Assembly (NCBI GenBank): GCA_012934845.2
Contig: WNNJ02000010.1
Location: forward strand, 124,001-188,000
DNA from: Pomphorhynchus laevis
Taxonomy: Eukaryota > Acanthocephala > Palaeacanthocephala > Echinorhynchida > Pomphorhynchidae
Length of the DNA stretch: 64,000 nt
Reading direction: 5' to 3'
In this document: in pieces, positions 42,296 to 51,397 of the stretch
Layout: every line of letters starts with the position of its first letter
Numbering within the stretch: the first letter of the stretch is position 1
Notes under the pieces: generated by a model
The model's database searches: none
What the model was told of the DNA's origin: nothing
The model's input: the letters and a program-made list of their open reading frames with translations, nothing else
Made by a program: the position numbers and the translations under genes

Positions 42296-42850
42296 GTTGC
42301 GTTTCTCAAGTTAATGATCATCGTAGCAAAAGTTTCTCATTTGATACAGCACGTTTTAAACCTTGATTTTCAAAGGATCACTACACCAATAGTATTAATG
42401 TTGCAACACAAAAATATAGCAATTCGAATTGTAACTGACTAATAAGTGAGATTACACAATGCCGTGCACGTTTTCATCCTACGAACAAGGTTAGGAAATG
42501 AATGTAGTGATAAGGTGTGTTACATATTTGCCTCACCGTATCTAATTACACCGTAATTAGATACAACTCACCGTAATTACAACTCACCGAAGTTGTAATT
42601 ACATGATAGACATGTTAAAAATCAGAATTTACTGAAATTATAGAGCTGGCTCAAAGCCCTCCGTATAATCAAAACTTCTAGAATTCTACATTTTTCGTCT
42701 TGTGACCAAATTTGTTTGTTTCAAATGCATAATTGGCGTTAAAGCCAATGTAAATTATAACAAATACAAATACAATTATTTATTATATTAACACCATTAA
42801 TAGTAAAAGATAAATTACATGTTAAAACATACCAGTGAATTAACGCCTGT
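42296..42850. repeat. Duplicated piece of the ZIP gene (exon 5 edge and intron 5)
   Basis: Matches 13,362-13,917 almost base for base, in the same orientation. It includes the exon 5 donor (CACTG/GTATGT, read on the minus strand) and 20 bases of exon 5. The rest of the exon is absent, so this is a non-functional fragment. Its right end is a fold-back cluster (42,826-42,928). Confidence 0.95.
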
Positions 42851-42928
42851 TAATTCACTGGTATGTTAATTCACTGGTATGTCACTGGTATTCACATGTT
42901 GGAAGACGTTAATTAACGTCTTCCAACA
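42826..42928. repeat. Compound fold-back junction
   Basis: A 19-bp perfect stem (42,826-42,844 with 42,849-42,867, loop GCCT) is followed by two further partial reiterations of AATTCACTGGTATG, and then by a 32-bp perfect palindrome (42,897-42,928) centred in GTTAATTAAC. The cluster joins the ZIP intron duplicate to the LINE fragment A8. Confidence 0.95.
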
Positions 42929-43300
42929 TACCGGAAGAGATAAATGACACTTTGAGAGTGTTCTCATAAGTGCGAACTCTATTGAACAGTATACGATTAT
43001 TGTATTTGTCTACAAAACCTCTCAAAAACTTCTTAAATAAATCCTCAGTTTTTGTGGGAGTCAAGGATGTAATGATTAACAGATTCCTTTCTTTAGGTAT
43101 AGGAGAGAGAAGTTTCCCATTAACAAAACTATCAAATAAATCATTACTAACCTTTTTTGCAGTCTCATTGTTCGAACTTACCCCACCAATCTTAGAAATA
43201 TCATCTTTTTTCCCAAAATCAGACGTTTTTTCATTCATTTTGCTTGAGCTGTTTACTTTCTTTGATCCTCCGGTAGCGCTACACATTTTTTCCGCTTTTT
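42909..43300 (-). mobile_element. LINE family A-type ORF1 N-terminal fragment, A8
   Basis: ATG at 43,286, minus strand, 125 codons. Ser- and Lys-rich start, then GKLLSPIPKERNLLIITSLT and FLRGFVDKYNNRILFNRVRT, homologous to the intact ORF1 at 38.3 kb at about 40% identity. The frame ends inside the palindrome at 42,897-42,928, so its 3' part was lost at that junction. It belongs to a subfamily distinct from A6. Confidence 0.8.
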
Positions 43301-44160
43301 TTGATCAAATCAATCTTAAATAAGCAACATCGCCAATAATCGCTAACGAATTTAAAAATTATGAACGCAGTGTAGAAATCAATTAGAAATTCGGAAAGTC
43401 CAATATACGATCTATTCTGGTAGTTAAATTAAATTAATGGATACACGAGCTTTGTGAGGCGACGTAGTACTTTTTCAATTTATTTTGTTTTCTTAAAGCA
43501 TATGAAATACGTATTGCGAGGAGCACAGTAAATGACTTAAAGCAAAGTCATGTATAGGAACTTTAAGCGAACGCAGACCAAGAAACTCGAACGTACGATG
43601 AATGATGCATATCATACGAATTGCTTAAGCATAAACAAATTCAACGTATAATCTGATCGATAAATCATCATATGCCATCGTAACTATATCCATGAAATGG
43701 TCGACTACCTCCATAGGTGCCTATTGAATTAATATTTAGGTGATGGAATTGAAGAATTGTCTTCTTAATCACATTTAAAGAATTGATGTATAAAGATGTA
43801 AATAGATGTAAATAGATGTAAATTAGATGTTTAAAGTTGTAATCCATTGGTACAAGCCAATCTTTATTCAAACATATGCCTGATCGCAAGCTCACCAAGT
43901 CACAGGGATCATATAGATTGTACAAACAATTTTTAACGCTTCTTTAAAGCCTTAAATATATATGACTGTATCAATTTATCTAAAACATTTAGGATTTATC
44001 TAAAACTTTAGGGAAATGCTAATGCCGAAAATAATCGCATTTCCAAGAACAAATTATATTAATTTTTGATAACATTAAATTTATGCAACAAATCGTAACA
44101 TTTTTAGAAATATATAAAACTTTATTTTTTTGCAATAAAAAATTGTAAAATACTATATTT
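43300..44160. other. Unassigned spacer
   Basis: AT-rich; a short TAGATGTAAA iteration at 43,793-43,820 is the only pattern seen. A minus-strand frame of 85 codons (43,925-43,668) shows no recognisable motif. Confidence 0.5.
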
Positions 44161-44164
44161 TTCT

Positions 44165-45985
44165 CCGCCATTCCCATCTCATTCTAATGCGAACTAAACG
44201 TGCTCTCTTTTGGCGAAATCAACTCGAGTCCTCTTCCAACTCTAAATATCATTGGAAAATCTTAAACTCAATTCTTTCACGATCATCTACCCCCTTGCAA
44301 CATAAATTCTGATGAATTTTCCTCTTATTTGCAATCAAGCTATCAAATTTAATTTCCGTTCTACCCATATGCCCCTTGTATCCTCTTATCTTTTTAAATA
44401 CTTCCATCCCAGAGCTATTTCACTTTCTTCCAGTTTCGCCTGACGAAATTTCTTCGGTTCTACCGTCATTACCTAATAAGACCTCTCCTTATGACTCAAT
44501 TCCCACCTACTTGCTTAAAAAATCTGCTCATCTATATCACCCTTCCTAACCACTTTGTTCAACTTGTATATCCGCAGCCGCACATTTCCTTCCAACTGGA
44601 AATGAGCCACTGTTCGCCCTCACCTCAAAAAGCAATTTCTCGACTCCTCACTACCATCTTCGTACCGTCATATCTAACTTCTCCCAACCATCTCTAAACT
44701 ACTTGAGCGTCTCGTTCTTAAGCAAGTTAATACATATCTATTTTCCTCAAACTTATTTCATCCCTACAAAGCCGCTTTTCGCTCTAATTCTCTTGATTTA
44801 TCGTCTGCTTTTGACATCGTCGATCACTCGATTTTTCTACATCGCCTTCGTCATGATTATGGCTTCTCTTTACACACTGTAGCTTCGTTTTCTTTATATA
44901 TAAAAACGTACTTTTCGCGTTTGTTCTAACTCTTCTCTCCCGCATCCTTCTTCCATACCGTCCGGTGTTCCACAAGGATCCGTATTAGGCCCTTTGCTTT
45001 TCTCTCTTCTTCTCGGTGATTTGTCTTATATTTCTCATACATTTAGCTTCCATGTTCTGCAATATGCTGATGACATTCTCATCTATGCTCACGCACCTAC
45101 TTATCGTATTCATGATTTTACTGTTTCTGCTTCCAACCGTCTTGCCTCAATTTCCAATCATATTTCTTCTCTTCGTCATCTCTGAATCTTAATAAATCAA
45201 TAATAATGTGGATCATTCCTCGACGCTTCGGCGTTGAACTTCCCTCCGTATCATCAAATTCTACAATTCTCCTTATCGTTGACAATCTCGTTTTCCTAGG
45301 CTTCCATTTTGACAACATACTTTCACTTAAATCTTTTGATAGAGATAAAGTATGCTCATCTACCCTGATTCTCCGCAACCTCCGTCAAATTCGTAGATTG
45401 ATCGATTCCCCTACATGTATGACTCTCATATATTCTATCATGTTCTCAAGACTTGATCACTGTCTTAGTCTATTTTCCAACTCACCTAAATCCACTCTAC
45501 ATTCTTTACAACGCATCATCACCGCATCCGTCCGAGTTCTCCTCCGTTTTCGTCGTGATGATTATCATTCCACCATCTTGTTTCTCTCGATTGGCCTACC
45601 ATTTATTGTCGTGTTCAACTTCGTATTCTTATCGTTGCTTTTCGCCTTGTAACTTTTCATACCCCTTTATTTCTCAACCTTCCTTTTCTCGATAATTCTC
45701 GTCCTGTTTACTGTTCCTTGCTGTAATTCCCTTCTTTTACATATCCCAAACTACTCTACCTCGTTTGGCTTCCGATCCTTCCTTGTATCTTCTCCTCTCT
45801 CATGGAATCATTTGCCCATTCATATACGCCAATCAACTTCACTGCCGTGCTTCAAACGCCAAATCCAATTCCATTTCAACAATTAACTAATTAATCTGGG
45901 ACTTTTGCTATTCTTTTTTTCTGTTAGTGGTCATGGAAGCGTGCAGATTGCACGCATTTGCCACCTTAAATAAATTATTATTACG
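44165..45985 (+). mobile_element. L2-like LINE, copy F (RT to 3' end), degenerate
   Basis: Plus strand. It starts in the pre-RT linker (VLSFGEIN and LPTLN near 44,205) and carries, in shifting frames, PPTCLKNLLIYITLPNHFVQ (44,497), VPQGSVLGPLLFSLLLGDLS (44,965-45,020), YADDILIYAHAPTYRIHDF (45,064, catalytic YADD), FGVELPSVSSNSTILLIVDN (45,225), FLGFHFDN, LRNLRQIRRLIDSPTCMTLI (45,385), and the C-terminal block ending FKRQIQFHFNN (45,860). The 3' tail has the family hairpin (45,927-45,964) and an AT-rich end. 5'-truncated, as expected of target-primed insertion. About ten breaks. Confidence 0.85.
45927..45964 (+). promoter_or_regulatory. 3'-terminal hairpin of L2-like LINE (copy F)
   Basis: GTGG...CCAC outer pairing and inner stem GCGTGC/GCACGC with loop AGATT, immediately before TTAAATAAATTATT. 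The same structure ends the other L2-like copies (48,417; 54,831; 59,559; 47,111). Confidence 0.8.
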
Positions 45986-45989
45986 TAGT

Positions 45990-47760
45990 TGCAATCATGA
46001 TGAATATAGTTGACGAATCAGACAAACACGAGGTTAGTGATCTAAGGCTTGAAACCAGAGAGCTCGAGGAACTAATAGAAATGAGACAGAACGAAACCTT
46101 CAAAAATATGGAAAAATTGATACTGATGATGTTAGTCTTTCTTTTAATAGCAACACCGACACACTTTAACGTGCCAAAGAGAGGAGAGATCAACAAGAAA
46201 ACATCGTCCCCAATATTTCGAAAAAATTAAAATTTCCTAGAAAAATGGTAAATAGACCAAAGAAGCAAAGGAATATAATGGTATAAATCTCATCTGTTGC
46301 ATCGATGCCACAACAGGGGAGGATGGTGTACAATAGGTTGAGCTTGAGAGTAGGAAGGAGAACCTTCCGGCTGTTTATCTTAACTAGTTGACCCGCTCTC
46401 CATAAGAGTAAGCCAACGCAATGGTTAGTGATCGAGGTAAATTTTCACTGAACACTCTTCAGTGAAATTCGGGATATACTTACGCTCTTTGTATTCTATC
46501 AACTCGCAACGCAGATGTATTAGTCTCTTAGGAAACTAAATCGATTTGGTCTCCCCAGGGCATTATTCGGTGTATCCTACAGCACATATCTGCCGGCTTA
46601 GCTCAGTACATAACCCCACCTCACTCTTCTTTATCTCAAGATCTTCTAACATTAGTTAAGAGCTACTTAAGGCCTTCCCTTTTATCAAACGTTTATCGAA
46701 CCTTACTCATTTAAAGTCATGCAATACGCCCATGACATCCTCATCTATGCATGCACCCGCCCATCGTATACACGATATCGCAATTTCTTTCTCGAACTGT
46801 CTTTCTATCTACAAACGTCTCTTCCATCTTCGTCTCGTTCTAAACCCAGAGAAGTCCAAAATAATGTGGATTCTCCCCGTCAACCTTACATATCTCCTCC
46901 CACTGTATTTTTTGCCTCATCAATCATCCCCGTAGTCCAAAACCTCACTTTCTTAGGCTTCCATTTCTATAATCACCTTTTACTTAAGCCCTTCGTCTGA
47001 AATCAGCTCCCACTCGACGATCGCCGCGCTCCCTCCTTTATTTCATTCAAATACCGCCTCCATACCCACCTCCTCAAAACATAATTTAGATTTTTGTTTT
47101 TTTTGTTGTTGTGGTCATGTAAGCGTGTGTCGGTACGCATTTGCATGTAAAAAAATTATTTCCTTTTAATTAACTACACTTGTCTAGCCCTATATTATTT
47201 AGCTATAACACTTTGTAAGGACGGTAAACGCATCAGCACATCGAATATTTATATTCGTCCAGGGGAGATTTTTAAAAACTGTGACCTAGTGGATCGTATT
47301 AAGTAGCGGATGTGACATGTGACTAGGTTATTTCAACGACAAAACTGGTCATTGTATTTAAACCCCACTTCGCAGAGCCAGAGACAAGTGTCTTACACAT
47401 TTACCACCGTCCCCTACCTTTATTTAAACAACAACAAAACTCACTTCTCAACATGTTACTGCTAGATGAAAAGTGGCTGTTTAAGCTCGTTTGTATTTAG
47501 CAGTCATGCCAATAACTGTCCACCATGACCTAATTTGTTGACGACTGAAGGAAGATACTCTGTTGAGCATTAGGTTTCACTTTAATCCAATCAAAGTGGC
47601 GCTCTTCCAGGCAGCTATCGAACTCTTCCCTGTTGTGGAAAATGCGAGTTTTACCCGATTTAATTGCTACCTCACTGTGCAAGCTACCGGAATCCTAACG
47701 ACTCTACCTATACAAGTAGCATTTTAATCATAATTGACAAAACTCGAAGTCATACTTGGC
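45990..47760 (+). mobile_element. LINE family A-type copy A9, split by an L2-like fragment
   Basis: Left part 45,990-46,688: ORF1 tail (ETFKNMEKLILMMLVFLL, like the IEASHKRLENLILM tail of A6), then the ORF2 endonuclease start (EIRDILTLFVFYQ region near 46,470; TPPHSSLSQDLLTLVKS near 46,620). Right part 47,165-47,760: the endonuclease continues (CKDGKRISTSNIYIRPGEI near 47,220; YFNDKTGH near 47,330) into the linker. The 480-bp block between is an L2-like insertion; CCTTTTA occurs at both edges and may be the target duplication. Strongly decayed. Confidence 0.65.
46688..47165 (+). mobile_element. L2-like LINE fragment with internal deletion, inserted in A9
   Basis: Plus strand. HAPAHRIHDIAISFSNCL (46,747) follows a decayed YADD; then KIMWILP, SSIIPVVQNLTFLGFHFYN (46,920-46,970) and LLKPFV. 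The reading then jumps at 46,998 directly to the extreme C-terminus (WNQLPLDDRRAPSFISFK in decayed form) and the 3' tail with hairpin (47,111-47,147). About 200 codons are missing in between. The C-terminus is closest to the element at 59.6-61.9 kb. Confidence 0.75.
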
Positions 47761-47960
47761 TCGGCGATTAAGTAATTCTCTACTTCTATACGTCCATCCG
47801 AACTCAACAAACTACGACCACCACTCTTTTATCGTCGTCGCTCCACTTGCCTGGAATTCTTTGCCAGTATACGGCCGTTCTTCCTCGTCGATACCAATCT
47901 TTAAACAGCGTATACGTTCCTTCACCATTGCCCCTTTTCCACAATAAATCAGGAAATCAA
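47760..47960 (+). mobile_element. L2-like LINE C-terminal fragment
   Basis: 63 codons with SNSLLLYVHPNSTNYDHHSF and IVVAPLAWNSLPVYGRSSS, then IPIFKQRIRSF, matching the terminal block of the L2-like RT proteins (LLHVPIYFTSFGFRSF and WNQLPIHIRQSTSIPCFKRQI). Only this end is present, directly abutting A9. Confidence 0.75.
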
Positions 47961-48415
47961 TTTCCTCACATATTATCCAACTCAAAATTCTATCATACAT
48001 TTTCAACGAACTACTCAAAATTTTTTCCTGACACCTTGTAACATTTCACACATCTTCATTATCTTCAATATGCTTGTCATTCTCAAAGATTCCGTATTGG
48101 ACCTTATCTTAAAGACCAAACAGAAATGACATTTCCATTAAACGACGAAATATCGAGAAACATATATCAGAGTCAATAGGCCAGCAAACTAGCTCTATGA
48201 ACCGTACAAGATCGGGTCGTTTAATTCGTCAGCCATTACGTCTTTACGATTACATTGTTGCTCGAAATAAAAAATATGGGTGAATGTCATATTCAAATAA
48301 TAAACAGTAAACATTATTACTTGTCTATTTGCTTTATAAATAGTTAAATAAAGCTTAGAAACTTATTTATCTTATATCTACATTCAGCTCAAATAATTTA
48401 CAATAATTTATTTAA
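47960..48415. other. Unassigned spacer
   Basis: No gene or element recognised. It ends at the AT-rich 3' tail of the L2-like LINE copy C1. Confidence 0.5.
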
Positions 48416-48416
48416 C

Positions 48417-48454
48417 GTGGCAAATGCGTGCAAAATGCACGCTTACATGACCAC
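48417..48454 (-). promoter_or_regulatory. 3'-terminal hairpin of L2-like LINE (copy C1)
   Basis: Inner stem GCGTGC/GCACGC with loop ATTTT (minus strand) and outer GTGG/CCAC, followed by GTTAAATAAATTATTG. In copy C2 the inner stem is GCGTAC/GTACGC, a compensatory change. Confidence 0.85.
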
Positions 48455-48496
48455 TAACAAACAAAAAAAAGAACATCAAAAGTCACAGATAATTAG

Positions 48497-50449
48497 TTAA
48501 TTGTTGAAATGGAATTGGATTTGGCGTTTGAAGCACGGTATAGATGTTGATTGACGGATATGAATAGGCAGTTGATTCCACAAGAGAGGAGCAGCCACAA
48601 CGAAGGAGCGGAAGCCAAAAGAGGTAAAGTAGATTGGGACATGTAAAAGAAGGGAATTACGGGAACTCAGAGCACAATACATAGTACGAGAATTGTCGAG
48701 AAAAGGAAGGTTGAGAAATGAAGGGGTATGAGAAGTTATAAGGCGAAAAGCAATGATAAGGAGACGAATTTGAACACGAAAATAGATGGTAGGCCAATCA
48801 AGAGAAACAAGATAGTGGGATGTATGATCAAAACGACGAAGACGGAGGAGAACTCGAACGGCAGCGTTGATGATGCGTTGTAAAGGAAGAAGAGTGGATT
48901 TAGGTGAGTTGGAAAATAGACTAAGACAGTAATCAAGTCTTGAGAAAAGAAGAGAAGATATGAGAGTCATACAAGAAGGGAAATCGATCAGTCTACGAAC
49001 TTGACGGAGGTTGCGGAGTATCAAGGTAGACGGGCGTACTTTATCTCTAACGAAAGGTTTAAGTGAAAGTCGGTTGTCAAAATGGAAGCCTAGGAAAACG
49101 AGATTATCAACGATAGGAATAATTGTAGAATTTAATGATACGAAGGGAGGTTCGAAGTCGATGCGTTGAGGTAGGATCCACATAATTTTGGATTTATCAG
49201 GATTCAGAGAAAGGCGAAGGGAAGAAAGATGATTGGAAATTGAGACAAGACAGTCGGAAGCAGAAACACTAAGATCGTGAATACGATAAACAGGTGCATG
49301 AGCATAGATGAGAATGTCATCAGCATATTGCATAACATGGAAGTTAAATTTATGAGAAATCGAAGACAAGTCACCGAGAAGAAGAGAGAAAAGCATAGGG
49401 CCTAATACGGAGCCTTGTGGAACACCGGTCGGGATGGATGAAGGATGGGAGAGAGAAGAGTTAGAATAGACGCGAAATGTACGGTTTGACAGATATGAAG
49501 AAAACCATGATACAGTGGGTAAAGAGAAGCCATAATCATGACGAAGGCGATGTAGAAGAATCGAGTGATCGACGATGTCAAAAGCAGACGATAGATCAAG
49601 AGAAACTATGACACTACATAATTTATGATCGCGCGAGATGAGTAAGTCATTATAAACTTTAAGACAGGCAATTTCAGTAGAGTGATTAGAGCGAAAAGCG
49701 GCTTGGAAGGGAGGAAACAAGTTAGAGGAAAAGAGATATGTATTAACTTGCTTGAGAACGAGACGCTCAAGGAGTTTAGAGAGGGTTGGGAGAAGTGAGA
49801 TTGGACGGTACGAAGACGGTAGTGAGGAGTCGAGAGATTGCTTTTTGATGAGAGGACGAACAGTGGCGCATTTCCAGATGGAAGGAAATGTACGGCTACG
49901 GATGGACGAGTTGAACAATGTGGTTAGGAAGGGTGAGATAGAGGAGCAGATATTTTTAAGCAAGTGAGTGGGAATTGGGTCAGAAGGAGAGGTTTCATTA
50001 GGTAATGACAGCATAACCGAAGAAACTTCATCAGACGAAACGGGAAGAAGGTGGAATAGTTCTGGGAGGGAAGTATCTAAAGAGAAGAGTGGGTACAAGG
50101 GGGCTACGGGTAGTAGGGAAAGTAAATTAGATAGCTTAGTTTGTAGATAAGAAGAAAATTCATCAGGATTTATATTACAAGAAGTAGATGATCGTGAAAG
50201 AATTGAGTTTAAGATTTTCCAATGAGATTTAGAGTTGGAAGATGACTCGAGTTGATTTCGCCAAAAGATAGTACGTTTAGTACGTATAAGAATAAGATGT
50301 GAACGGCGTAGAGAAAAGTAGGAATCACGGAGATTTGGAGTGAGTGAGTTGGGAGAACGTTTAAGAAAACGATTATACACACGAAAAGAGTGACGGAGTC
50401 GACGCTTAGAAAGACTACAGTCAGAATCGAACCAGGGAGCATGGCGCAA
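48497..50449 (-). CDS. L2-like LINE C1: reverse transcriptase and C-terminal part of ORF2
   Basis: 650 codons open. The N-terminal linker RHAPWFDSDCSLSKRRLRHS is followed by RT. Blocks: VMLSLPNETSPSDPIPTHLL, SSYRPISLLPTLSKLLERLV, FPPFQAAFRSNHSTEIACL, VSLDLSSAFDIVDHSILLHR (first catalytic Asp), PTGVPQGSVLGPMLFSLLLG, MQYADDILIYAHAPVYRIHD (catalytic YADD), LSLNPDKSKIMWILP and LVFLGFHFDNRLSLKPF. The C-terminal domain carries CMTLISSLLFSRLDYCLSLF and ends WNQLPIHIRQSTSIPCFKRQ. The true ORF2 start lies upstream, in other frames. All RT motifs look intact. Confidence 0.92.
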   Translation of the reverse strand: MRHAPWFDSDCSLSKRRLRHSFRVYNRFLKRSPNSLTPNLRDSYFSLRRSHLILIRTKRTIFWRNQLESSSNSKSHWKILNSILSRSSTSCNINPDEFSSYLQTKLSNLLSLLPVAPLYPLFSLDTSLPELFHLLPVSSDEVSSVMLSLPNETSPSDPIPTHLLKNICSSISPFLTTLFNSSIRSRTFPSIWKCATVRPLIKKQSLDSSLPSSYRPISLLPTLSKLLERLVLKQVNTYLFSSNLFPPFQAAFRSNHSTEIACLKVYNDLLISRDHKLCSVIVSLDLSSAFDIVDHSILLHRLRHDYGFSLPTVSWFSSYLSNRTFRVYSNSSLSHPSSIPTGVPQGSVLGPMLFSLLLGDLSSISHKFNFHVMQYADDILIYAHAPVYRIHDLSVSASDCLVSISNHLSSLRLSLNPDKSKIMWILPQRIDFEPPFVSLNSTIIPIVDNLVFLGFHFDNRLSLKPFVRDKVRPSTLILRNLRQVRRLIDFPSCMTLISSLLFSRLDYCLSLFSNSPKSTLLPLQRIINAAVRVLLRLRRFDHTSHYLVSLDWPTIYFRVQIRLLIIAFRLITSHTPSFLNLPFLDNSRTMYCALSSRNSLLLHVPIYFTSFGFRSFVVAAPLLWNQLPIHIRQSTSIPCFKRQIQFHFNN

Positions 50450-50724
50450 GCGCTGGAGCGTCGGAGTAGACTAGGCAGAAGTTTATTGATAATAGACATA
50501 AGTTCAGAATCAAACAGGATGCAGAGATCATCGGGATATAGATTGTTGGGAGGAAGTGAAAAGAGTGAAGAATTGAGTAAGGCTGTGCAGAGAATAGGGA
50601 TATCGAGAAGTTTCCAGGGTCGACTTGGTGTGGATATTGGTGGAGGCGGAGACGGAGGATGGGGACGAGTAAGAGTAAGAGTGACAAGGAAATGATCGGA
50701 CAAACCGGGATCAGTAATTGACAA
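50209..50724 (-). pseudogene. L2-like LINE C1: ORF2 endonuclease end, out of frame
   Basis: 171 codons: SITDPGLSDHFLVTLTLTRP holds the SDH motif of the APE endonuclease. Proline-rich linker (PHPPSPPPPISTPSRPWKLL), then sequence overlapping the RT-carrying frame by 240 bases. The frame change around 50,430-50,450 breaks ORF2 here. Confidence 0.8.
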
Positions 50725-50977
50725 GGAAGTATAGTCATTGAAGCAGATAGGGACAGCAATGATGTCGAGAGCACCGCCGAGAATATGAGTTGGGCTTGTT
50801 AAAAGTAATTTATAGTTAAAATCAGAAAAAAAGATTAGTTAAAGTGATAGAGTCAGGGTCAGCCGGGCGATCAAGACGAATGTTAAAGTCCCCGAGAACA
50901 AAAGAAGGAGTATAAGACAAGGAACAGTGAGACATAAGATCTGCAAGTTCGGTAAAGAAGATACGTGAGGGGGCAAC

Positions 50978-51397
50978 TTAACCTGGACGGTATACAATCA
51001 CAAGTTCCAGAAGGAAAGGCGTTGATAATCTGCATATGAGTAATTCGAACGAGGTGTAACGGATGTTAACGTTAATTTTACGTAAAGACATTGGGTGACG
51101 AGCAATGGCAACTATACCGCCATGGTTAAAATCAGTAGATGTATGAGAGGCAATTGGACGATCTGATTCAACTAAAGAACAACCAGAGCGACATAGACGA
51201 CGAATAGCAAGATCGTCGGAGTCACAATGCCAGGATTCGGTAATGCAGAGAATATCGATAGATAATTGATCGAAGATATTAAGGAGCAGATCAGCTTTAT
51301 GAAGAATGGAGCGAGTGTTAAAAAGACTAAGACGAAAAGTATGCTTAGGAGCGAGATCGACTAGCGAAGAAGACAAGGGGGAGAGATGGGACGCCAT
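50978..51397 (-). pseudogene. L2-like LINE C1: ORF2 start, endonuclease N-terminal half
   Basis: ATG at 51,397, 139 codons. LSLFNTRSILHKADLLLNIF (N-terminal Asn motif), SIDILCITESWH (catalytic Glu), HGGIVAIARHPMSLRKI and LELVIVYRPG. A TAA ends it where copy C2 has TCA, so this is a single nonsense change. The start overlaps the end of ORF1 by 37 bases, which suggests reinitiation or read-through coupling. Confidence 0.85.

Noticed and set aside
43668-43925. 85-codon minus-strand frame as a gene
   Set aside because: No motif, low complexity, and includes an iterated TAGATGTAAA word.
49752-50150. Plus-strand frames opposite the L2-like ORF2 (also 50,390-50,695, 56,706-57,092, 58,042-58,383)
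   Set aside because: Shadows of the minus-strand LINE frames; both C1 and C2 show them only because the copies are similar.
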